Below are positions 56,601 through 64,000 of a stretch of DNA of 64,000 bases, one piece after another. A model generated the notes under the pieces. The model was not told the origin of the DNA. It worked only from the letters and a program-made list of their open reading frames with translations, and did not search any database. The stretch covers positions 115,293-179,292 of the forward strand of contig JAIWWG010000073.1 in the NCBI GenBank assembly GCA_025435555.1, written 5' to 3'. The first letter of the stretch is position 1. The number at the start of each line of letters is the position of its first letter. The position numbers and the translations under genes are program-made. The stretch comes from Chytriomyces cf. hyalinus JEL632. Its lineage: Eukaryota; Chytridiomycota; Chytridiomycetes; Chytridiales; Chytriomycetaceae.

Positions 56601-58760
56601 CTGGATCCAAAGTCAGAAGCTGCATCATCAGAGTCCATATCAGAACCATCATCAGAGTCCATATCAGAACCATCATCAGTGTCTGACAATTCCATGTCAG
56701 TTCTATCTGACTGATCAATACTGTTGCTGTCGCTTGTGCTGTGATGTTCATCTGGTCCAGCCACAATTGCGCATTGTTCTTCTGCTCTGACACTTTTGTC
56801 ACTGAGACAATCATTGGAATCTGCTGGCAACAGATCTGTCAGTCCATTTTGTAAATTGCTAACCCAGTCAAAAAGCCTTTACCTGCTTCAGTCTCAGCAA
56901 TCATATTGATGCACTCTTGGTTGAATGCAAGGCTGTCAAAACTTTGCTGAGCAGAGCTTGTACTCTTGCATGAATGCATACTCCAAGCATCATCTGATTC
57001 CGACTCATTTGTGCAACGCTGCAGATGATGGTTCAGATTCCTTGCCCAGCGTTTCCCAGCAAATGGCGTGTTGCAGTTTGGACATCTGTGCTGACTTTGA
57101 TGCATGTTGGGCACAAATTGGGATGAATCACAGAACAAATTGGGCATGTCGGAACAAATTGGAGCAAAGAAAAATGAGCCTCAGAACTGATCAGCATGCA
57201 AGGGTGATCTGATACAGTGTATCTTCCACTGCACAGGGGTCAATCAGCTTTACTTTCCAGGGATCTACTGGCCAGCCAGTTTCTTACCGCCCTCGTCATC
57301 AGGATGAAGAGTTTGACCAATTCAGCCCCCAACAAAGGGGACCTGCCAGATTCTCCAACTCACCTCTTCAGGCTGGTCCATCAACTCAGATTGGTATGTT
57401 GCCTTTCACTACATGATGTTTCTCACCTCACTGTCTCATTCAAATTCAGATATGCAGCCCTTTGTCTCTGTGATCAGAGATCTGAAAGAACAGTTTCAAG
57501 AGCAGGCTGAATACAGTAACAGTGAAACCACAGCTTTGAGGCAGTCTATTGCTATGCTCAGCAATAGCTTTGTGCCCAAGATGCGTGAGACAATTCCAAA
57601 AGCGTTGAGGACAGACATCAAACGTGCAAATGAGAAATATTTTGTCGCAACTGCCACCAAGTACGTTCTGAAACCAAATCTCACTAAGATAGAGGTGAAA
57701 ACAAGTCCTATTGATATTCATCTTTATTAACTCTGCTTCTTCACATTCAGCATCACCTTGAAACAGAATGGGGACCCTTGATTGCAACATACAATGAAGA
57801 TCAGCGCACCATGTTTATTGAAGAGATCAAGAGCTCATTTCGAAGCGCTCGCGACACTATGGTGAAGAAGGTGAGTTGATGGCATTGAGTATGAATGGCT
57901 CTGTTGTGCTGAACTAACTTTGCATTAATAGATCAAAGGACACTACAATAAAAACACCGCTAATCTCACCCTTCAAAAATACGCTGTAGTTGTATTCGGT
58001 GATAGGTGCAAGTTGACGAATGACGTTCTGAAGCGTGCAGCGTTGATGGTAAGTGTTTCACGATGTTTCGCAATTGTGACACGAATATAAATACTCACCT
58101 TCACACAGCGCAGAGTCCGTGGTATGTTGAGGGTGAGGGTTCCCTACTTTGCGATCCTCATCGAGGAGATGAGGCGCATTGCAGGTCTTGGGCCGGGGGG
58201 TCCTGCTGAACTGGAACGGATCAAGGCCTTAGATCTGGCAACATACACAGATCAGGGCCCACAGGCAGCCGCTGACTCAAATGATGAGAACGAAGGGGTA
58301 TAATCGCTGCTCACCTCAACAGCGGCATTGTTCCTTGCGACGGGTGGTCTTGCGACAGCTGGTCTTGCGACGAGTGCTCATTTTATACATAATAAATTTT
58401 TAACTTTACGAACGATAAATATTTTATTTTACTGCCCATAAATCCAGCTTTTGGGTTGACCGTTCATCGACTGGTTTGCAGATACGCGGCCGATATGCTT
58501 GCGAGATACGGCCGATAGGTTTCCGATGTTCGACCGATAAATCGGAAGAACATCGGCCGAATGGCGTGAGCGTCCGGATCTCGGCCGATTTATCGGTCGT
58601 GTATCGTCGCCGCATCGTCGCCGTTTTCGACTGATAAATCGGCCGATTTCGCCCGTGAAAAGATTGGGGGTGTATTAATTATGTTTCTAAATTGGGGCAC
58701 GAATGGAAAGTGTGGCGGTGTCATGCGTATGGGCGTGAACGGGAAGGGATGTATCTGTGA
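50697..58760 (+). CDS. WD40-like protein gene interrupted in its last intron by a transposon
   Basis: Exon 1 (50697-51629) encodes a Ser/Arg/His-rich disordered N-terminus. Later exons encode WD-like blades: WLMTSANGGAHAIWDLDDES, AMDISKNDQLVAVS, NGSTYVWNMNQDQIG, FNLSSSSYPFIALAYRDRVV, VTAMHWSEVDGNMVATGN, GEVKIWDVRN, VQKIEWAPHCKGILMATRAD, GTVTLYNSA. Exon 7 ends at 53259 (EDTSEATVQ) at a strong GTGAGT donor. If the element at 53313-58672 is treated as intronic, the acceptor at 58709-58710 gives a final exon 58711-58760 encoding LWRCHAYGREREGMYL. Without that splice the frame ends nine codons past the donor at 53288. The protein resembles RBAP/MSI-type propellers only loosely; I do not recognise the orthologue. 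Confidence 0.7.
53330..53610. repeat. Left subterminal GGCCGA-rich repeat region
   Basis: A dense run of short palindromic units (CGGCCG, TCGGCCGA, GGCCGAT and variants) in both orientations, inside the left end of the element. Such subterminal arrays commonly bind the transposase in CACTA-type elements. Confidence 0.7.
53640..53712 (-). other. tRNA-like sequence near the left end of the element
   Basis: Read on the minus strand it contains a B-box-like GGTTCAAGTCC directly followed by CCTTTTT, a possible Pol III stop, and upstream CGC-ATCCACT-GCG, which could be an anticodon arm with CCA in the loop. The T-stem pairs poorly and I cannot fold an acceptor stem, so this is at best a degenerate tRNA or a tRNA-derived (SINE-like) relic. 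Confidence 0.3.
54221..57147 (-). CDS. Plavaka/CACTA-like transposase
   Basis: At least four exons on the minus strand. The start at 57147 gives a zinc finger (CPNCNTPFAGKRWARNLNHH, then C). Intron 1 joins AETEA to DSNDCLSDK, leading into an acidic DDGSDMDS repeat. The catalytic region contains VINFPVICSSDETSG, then PLLPHKFYGPRYINFAATTN, DNPRAAQICHQAGARSDFNC with CRVC, and the strongly diagnostic TPVEILHTLLLGVMKYLG. GKDFKGLAQIGPLFFPWLQP and HLLSHLPDNFRIWGPLSLYA follow. This order (N-terminal zinc finger, SSD, DNPR..C..C, PVE.LH, W..G) is that of fungal Plavaka-type transposases, which cut and paste their element. No disabling stop is seen in the 457-residue last exon. The family name is recalled from general knowledge, not a search. 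Confidence 0.75.
57174..58303 (+). CDS. Second transposon-encoded protein, function unknown
   Basis: The start at 57174 (MSLRTDQHAR) is followed by a possible 33-bp intron and a Gln/Pro-rich stretch (GPARFSNSPLQAGPSTQ). A phase-1 intron leads to DMQPFVSVIRDLKEQFQEQA. Later exons read HHLETEWGPLIATYNEDQRT, FIEEIKSSFRSARDTMVKK, YAVVVFGDRCKLTNDVLKRA and FAILIEEMRRIAGLGPGG, and end in an acidic NDENEGV. It is helical and charged with no known catalytic motif. Its position, divergent from the transposase and inside the element, suggests an accessory DNA-binding or regulatory protein, like the second genes of plant CACTA elements. Some splice sites, especially the one near 57647, are uncertain. Confidence 0.55.
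58478..58660. repeat. Right subterminal GGCCGA-rich repeat region
   Basis: The same kind of short palindromic units as at the left end (CGGCCGAT, GACCGATAAATCGG, TCGGCCGATTTATCGGTCG) fill the right end of the element. The two arrays are similar in motif but not collinear. Confidence 0.7.
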
Positions 58761-58958
58761 GGGTGCAATAAAGAAGCGAATGCATATAAAAGTGTAACAG
58801 ACGATGTGTGTGTGGGGATGGATTGTGGGCAGTCCAGTCCATGTGGGGAAACAAGTGTGAAATAATTGGCTGGGTTGCCACTCGGGCAAGATCGGCGGTT
58901 TCCGGAGAACAAACAAAATTTGTGTGCGTTTCAACTTGCACCCAAAAACATTTCACAT

Positions 58959-60169
58959 ATGGCAACTACCGCAACTACTTCTGCTCCAGTGGCTGTGAAG
59001 AAGGCGAACGAGTTGAGTTTTTGCTGACTTGAATGCGCGGAAATCTGTGATGCGTTGCTTACCTTATCTCTATCTCCCACTGCGACAGATTTGACCTTGA
59101 CAAGGTATCCGGACGTGTTAACAACCACCAATTGCAAAGATCTGAGTTGCTAACCGGGTGCAATTCATGTTTTATTGCTGTGTGGATTTAGGCTCTCAAA
59201 CGTGCGCTTGGCGGAGGAGTCTCTGGAGCAGCAGCAATGGTTGTGCAAGTGTTTACGCTGATGCCAATGCGGACCATCATGAACTACCAGTACAAGTACG
59301 GATCCGACTTCAAAACTGCAACCGGCACACTTTACAAGGAGGGCGGAATGGGTAAGTCAATTATCTTGACGTGATCACCAAATCCAAAATATACTGATCA
59401 ACAAATTTTGAAGTTCGGTACTATCGCGGACTTGGACCGGCGCTGATTCAGGGACCCTTGTCTCGGTTCGGAGACACGGCCTCGAATGCGGGAGCGCTGG
59501 CGCTGCTCGAGTCATCGACGTTGACGCGGGATCTGCCAATGGGAGTCAAGACGCTGTTTGCATCGGCGTTTGCTGCGTGCTTTCGAATGACTCTTACGCC
59601 CGTGGACACGCTCAAGACAACCATGCAGACAAGTTGAGTTGCTTTTGTTTTGATGCGCATTCGTTATATTGGCCCTCCTGCTTGGATTCTAAATTGCAAA
59701 TTTCCCACATTCGAAATCTTTTGCAGAGGGTACCGAAGGAACAGCACTGCTCCGCTCACGCGTCAAGGCCCACGGAGTCGGAACACTCTGGTACGGCGCG
59801 GGAGCATCCGCCGCTGCCACATTCGTTGGTCACTACCCCTGGTTCGCAACGTACAACATGCTCCAAGAATACATCCCCAAACAAACTGCAACCGGCAAAA
59901 AACTCGCGCGTAACGCCGTGATTGGATTCAGCGCGAGTATCGTCAGTGACTGTATCAGCAACTCGTTGCGCGTGATCAAGACGTACCGACAGACGCATGA
60001 AGTGCCGATTTCGTATCGACAAGCTGTGCAGGAGGTTATTGCAAAGGATGGCGTTGTTGGGCTGTTTGGGCGTGGACTGCGGACGCGTATCTTTACGAAT
60101 GGACTTCAGGGGATCATGTTCTCGGTGTTGTGGAAGGTGTTTGAGGAGAACTTGTTCCCAAAGAACTGA
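58959..60169 (+). CDS. Mitochondrial carrier family protein
   Basis: Five exons (58959-59011, 59089-59104, 59192-59351, 59414-59632, 59727-60169) give about 296 residues. The second exon is only 16 nt, and with it the N-terminus reads VKKANEFDLDKALKRALGGG. The three carrier repeats are present, but only the second has a standard signature (TPVDTLKTTMQ). The first is MPMRTIMNYQYKYG and the third SNSLRVIKTYRQTH, both lacking the acidic residue of PxD/ExxK. GFSASIVSDCISNSLR and the Trp/Tyr-rich GTLWYGAGASAAATF are other features. Fungal and algal genomes carry a subfamily of this kind with unknown cargo. It should be an inner-membrane transporter; the substrate cannot be named. Confidence 0.85.
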
Positions 60170-60331
60170 GCTTCTCCCATTCACTTCCTTCATCTTCCCG
60201 CCGGACTCGTCTCATTTTCCATATCAGCCAACACGTTTGAATAAACAGAAAATGCACCAAATAATTCCAACAATAATCCAACCCAAAAATGATATTTATT
60301 TCGCTTTCTTTCTTTTTTTCTCAAAATAAAA

Positions 60332-61843
60332 ATGTTCAAGGGAAAGGCATCCACAGTCGTCAGCAACGGCGTGCGCAAGTCGAAAGCAGCCGTCGCAAAG
60401 GCAAACGGCCGTACCGCAGCACTACCATCCATAAAGAAGACTTCCGAAGACTTGGACCTCGACATTGAGGCCTTCATCAACAGTCAGGAGGCTGTCGACG
60501 TGGACTCTATGCTCAGCCGCAGTGGTGTCGACAAGGTGTCCAAGAAGAAGAACAAGACAAAGAAGAAGGGCGGAGTTGTTGAGGCTGTAGTGGAGGAGGC
60601 GGATGTTGTTGAGGCTGGTGCTGAGGCTGATGGGATGGATGTGGACTTGGACATGGATGAGGAAGATCTCGCAGAGCTGAAAGCGTACGAAGAAATTCAG
60701 CGGGAGCAGAGAAAGGCAAAGAAAGCTCTGAGGGAAATGGCGCGCCTGGTTGGCATGGAAGACAACGAGGGGGGAAGCGAAAGTGATGGCGATGACAGTG
60801 AAGACGACATGGATGAGAGTGACGATGAGCCAACAGCCAAAGTGTTTAGAAACGACAAGGTAACCTGTCCATGCGAGTGACTTTCTTTGGTGTTGGAAAC
60901 CATACCACTCACACTGACGCACCTCTTTTATATAACCCACAACACAGCCCGCCCTCCTCGCAAAACTCGACCAAATCCGTCTCGACTCTGCCCCAGGCGC
61001 CGTCCTCCCATGGATCGAATTCCAACGAATCACATCAATCGAACCGTTGGAACTCCTCCCCACCGACGTGGACAATGATTTAAAGCGCGAAATGGCTTTT
61101 TACAAACAAGCACTTGAAGCAGCTATTCTTGGATACAAGGAACTGCGTCGCGCCAATGTTCCTGTTCATAGACCGGACGATTACTATGCAGAGATGGTCA
61201 AGAGTGATGAGCACATGATGCGCGTGCGTCAGAAGCTTGTTGATGAGGCGAATAGTATTGCTGCTGCTGAGAAGGCTAGGAAGTTGCGTGATGCCAAAAA
61301 GGTGAGTTTTTACATCTCTCTCGCTCTCTTCCTCCTTTGCTTACCCAAAAAAACTTTCAAAAATCACAGTTTGGAAAAAAAGTACAACACGAAAAACTCC
61401 AAGAACGTGAAAAATCCAAACGCGAAGAACTCGACAAAGTCAAACTGTTGCGCAAAAAAGCTGGCTCCAGCAAAAACAAGGACGGCCAAGATGACGACGA
61501 ATTTGGCATTTCTGTTGAAAAAGAGTACGGCGAAACGAGTTCTGGAAAGGGAGGGTCAGAAGCTGCGGGTGTCAAGATGGGTAAAAATGGGGGCAAGAGT
61601 TCTGCGGCGGCCGTGAATCATAAGCGTAAAGCAAAAGATGCCAAGTTTGGGTTTGGTGGGAAGAAGCGGTTGGCAAAACAAAACACCCGGGATAGTACGG
61701 ATGATATCAGTGGATTCAGTGTCAAAAAGATGAAGAGTGGGTCCAGCATGGGTCAAAAGAAGGGAAGTGGTGTGAGCAAGAAATCTGGACAGAGACCGGG
61801 AAAAGCTCGTCGCCAGAAATCTTTTGGTAACAGCAAGCGTTAA
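60332..61843 (+). CDS. EBP2: EBP2, ribosome biogenesis protein
   Basis: Three exons (60332-60859, 60948-61301, 61370-61843) give about 451 residues. The N-terminus is basic, then acidic (MDVDLDMDEEDLAELKAYEE). The conserved core is VLPWIEFQRITSIEP, LKREMAFYKQALEAAILGY and YYAEMVKSDEHMMRVRQKLV, then KFGKKVQHEKLQEREKSKR, which is joined across intron 2. The C-terminus is Lys/Gly-rich (GFGGKKRLAKQN, GQRPGKARRQKS). Ebp2 acts in the nucleolus with Brx1 and Nop7 in 27S pre-rRNA processing for the 60S subunit. The match is clear over the whole core. Confidence 0.95.
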
Positions 61844-62017
61844 TATTCCCATTCACTTTTTGTTTTTACACCCTAAAATATGGGCGCGGGGTCTCTCTTC
61901 ACACCTCACAACAATAAAAATTCAACATCGTTGTCGTACTTCATTTTCAGCTGTACGTTTTTGAAATCCTGCACCCCCAACATTTCGTACGAAACTTGGG
62001 GTTTACTTTGAAAACGC

Positions 62018-63962
62018 TCACTCATTCTTCACATCCTCTTCCCTCGCAACAACAGCAACAGCTGCCTCCGCCTCTGCCGCCTTCGCCTCCAACATTGGCC
62101 GCAACCCAAACTGCGCCGCCGCATACACAACCAATGCAATCACAACCAACACCCAAAACAAAATCACATTCGGTGGGAACGGCTCTGAAAACTCGCCAGC
62201 GCTAAATTTAATGCAAATCAAGGACTCGGTCATGACGTTCGCGACGAGCATCCATGCATGGTATCCAAGGCGTTTGCAGCGTCTTGTTTGTGTGAAGCGT
62301 TGTGAGTTGGAGGAAAAATCTGGAAATACGCAGCTGAAAGAAAGCACTAACGGATCACTCAGGTACTGATACACTTCCCGTGTGGCAGGCATGCAAAACA
62401 AAAACATGGTCACAAGTCTCAACACGTTGATGAAATGCGGTGGAGGAAGCCACAAAAGCGCTTTGAGGTAAAACGCGTTCAATTCAATTTGCAGTTCCTG
62501 AACAAAGTTGGATGAGAAAAGGGAACAAAGAGAACAGTTGGGAACAACTCACAAATGCAATCAACCCAATTACAGCAAGGAAGCTTTTAAATGATTTAGA
62601 AGGTCCCCAGTTAAAGCGAGTCCAGGAATGCGGAGTGAATTGCGCAAAACCACGTTGAATCTTTCCTTGATACGTTGGAATCTGGTTGACACTGCGCCAA
62701 GAATATTGCTACAAAAAACGTGTATGAACAGGGAATGCACAAAAAAGCATCAGCGACAAACAAAAACCTAAAAAAAATTGCAAACTCAACCCGACAAGCA
62801 AAAAACTCGCACGTCTTCATTCCAATATAAATGCCCAACCAATTCGTAATAAGCACATCCAGAATCCAATGGTCCCACCAACATTCGGCAAAGTTCGGGA
62901 GTTGGTGCTGAAGCGAGTATTCGAGAAATTCAAATAGGATTGACAAGATCCAGCAGATCCATTGGTCGCGGAGGACCATGGATTTGGCAAACCAGCCGAC
63001 TGTGTGTGCGATCACAAATACGTCCATGTGGTTCTGTGAGATTGAGAAAGGATGAGTTTTTCACTGCACAAGGGCCCGCACTCACATAAACGGTCTGCCA
63101 TGTGATTGAGCAGTCTTCAGCGTAACTCTTTTCTGGGAGTTCCACGCCTAGCGATGGATCCAAGTACGAAAACAAATGACGCGCCGTGTGTTTATCCTGA
63201 AGAAAAAGGTCAAAAACGTTAAGCACTCATTCTCTGGTTGTAGCTTCGAGACATTCTAACTTGAAAAAGCAACATGACGAGAATGAGCTGATACGATACG
63301 CTGACGGCTAAAACAAGTCTCCAGAATGCGGGATGAGGCTGCGTTCAGATGTTTGCAATGATCAGCTTCTTGCAACTCAAAAGACGCGAAATAATGAAAA
63401 AGGCGTACTCGAATAAACGGCCCATCTTTGAACTCAACAAGACCCGTGAGCAGAATCACGCCAAAACAGGCAATCGCTCCCCTATATTTTTTTTTGAAAC
63501 CAAAGCAACGGTTCATTATCAGGATGGTTGACAGACACTCGATAAAGCTTACATTTTGGTATTCGACACGGCATTGCTTTGAGAGTTGAAGGCGTAGTAA
63601 ATGAATCCCGCAATCATAAATAGAAGCTGATTGCAGCGGGGGCACAAGAAGCCGTTCAGCTTTTTTTCGATCCATGGACAGTCATCGAAAATCAGGGCTC
63701 ACCGCAGATATCGTATGGGGTTTATAAAAGAACTCGAGAGTGGGGTTGATATCGTCTGCATATGTGTAGATCCATGAATCGCGCACTAGTTTTGCGGTTT
63801 AGATCACAGTCGGGGCGCGGAGTCGGGTTTTTTTTTCGAAGCGCACGAACCGGAGGAGGGTTTCGCAACCGTCTTTTTTGCGCTTTTGCTTCGGGTTCGT
63901 CCGCGGCTTTGGTCACGAGACGTTGAAGCAGTTTTGGAGCCACGTCGTTTGATTGGCGCCAT
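62018..63962 (-). CDS. PTDSS: Base-exchange phosphatidylserine synthase (PTDSS type)
   Basis: About nine exons on the minus strand. The basic, Ser-rich N-terminus ([18 protein letters not shown]) is joined by a 65-bp intron to [20 protein letters not shown]. Helical blocks follow: [36 protein letters not shown], then [19 protein letters not shown] with [13 protein letters not shown]. The signature region is [20 protein letters not shown] and [20 protein letters not shown] with [11 protein letters not shown]. Next come [18 protein letters not shown] and VFQFTPHSW-like and [19 protein letters not shown] parts, the latter restored by removing a 72-bp stopless intron. The enzyme swaps serine for choline or ethanolamine in phospholipids at the ER. 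Yeasts make PS by the unrelated Cho1 route, so this gene is notable for a fungus-like genome. Confidence 0.9.
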
Positions 63963-64000
63963 TATTTTCGTACAGTATTATTTTTTATTTTAGGTTACTG

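Larger units (their letters stand above)
53313..58672. mobile_element. CACTA/Plavaka-like DNA transposon, about 5.36 kb
   Basis: The left end begins CACCGCCAACG and the right end, read inward on the minus strand, begins CACCCCCAATC, an imperfect terminal inverted repeat (8 of 11). TA stands directly outside both ends (53311-53312 and 58673-58674), consistent with a short target duplication. About 300 bp at the left end and 200 bp at the right end are filled with TCGGCCGA-like motifs. The interior holds a minus-strand transposase gene (54221-57147) and a plus-strand second gene (57174-58303) diverging from a 26-bp gap. Both look intact, so the insertion may be recent. Naming it Plavaka/CACTA-like rests on the transposase. 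Confidence 0.75.

Noticed and set aside
1-64000. CRISPR arrays, bacterial operons or ribosome-binding sites
   Set aside because: No direct-repeat/spacer arrays are seen, and the spliceosomal introns show that the DNA is eukaryotic nuclear.

Overview
This is nuclear DNA from a compact, intron-rich eukaryote, most likely a zoosporic (chytrid-like) fungus. The reasoning is: most introns are about 50-100 bp with GT..AG ends, genes are 30-600 bp apart on both strands, and fungal-type genes (OMS1-like, RRN7, PAN2, SEC14, EBP2, THR4, ornithine carbamoyltransferase) sit beside genes lost in yeasts (a DONSON homologue, a base-exchange phosphatidylserine synthase, metaxin-1, DCTN6). The placement is inference; no rRNA or other marker lies in the window. 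Coordinates of split genes run from start codon to stop codon and include introns. Splice sites were chosen by eye from GT/AG ends, reading phase and protein-family continuity.

Layout. 1-16.7 kb: a partial helical protein, OMS1-like methyltransferase, metaxin-1, NOB1, ketopantoate reductase, RRN7/TAF1B, an HSL-type hydrolase that starts 31 bp from RRN7, a STE20-type kinase and DONSON. 16.7-22.7 kb: a tandem array of five paralogous seven-helix membrane proteins of no family I recognise. Copies 1, 3 and 5 are intact, copies 2 and 4 are decayed, and the spacers carry fragments of the DONSON 5' end that record how the array grew. 22.8-33 kb: UBXN7-like protein, LSm6, ornithine carbamoyltransferase, threonine synthase, a tricarboxylate carrier, tRNA 2'-phosphotransferase, an ER FKBP and an uncharacterised Cys-rich locus. 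33-42.4 kb: PAN2, a small unknown, two tandem ER FKBPs, DCTN6, a small two-helix membrane protein, an F-box/ankyrin protein and a very small coiled-coil ORF. 42.6-50.6 kb: a PAS-kinase-like protein kinase with a long polyQ-containing insert, a repeat-bearing spacer, SEC14 and mitochondrial methionyl-tRNA synthetase.

50.7-58.8 kb: a WD40 gene whose last intron holds a 5.36-kb CACTA/Plavaka-like DNA transposon. The element has two divergent genes and TCGGCCGA-rich ends, and is flanked by TA on both sides. Taking it out leaves an 89-nt intron and an in-frame final exon. 58.9-64 kb: a mitochondrial carrier with a 16-nt microexon, EBP2, and the base-exchange phosphatidylserine synthase.

The genes are mostly unlinked housekeeping functions: rRNA maturation (NOB1, EBP2, RRN7), mRNA turnover (PAN2, LSm6), mitochondria (metaxin, two carriers, MetRS, OMS1-like) and ER/lipid functions (FKBPs, SEC14, PSS). 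The unusual parts are the membrane-protein array, the nested transposon, and several odd gene structures: 3n introns without stops, a GC-AG intron and a microexon.
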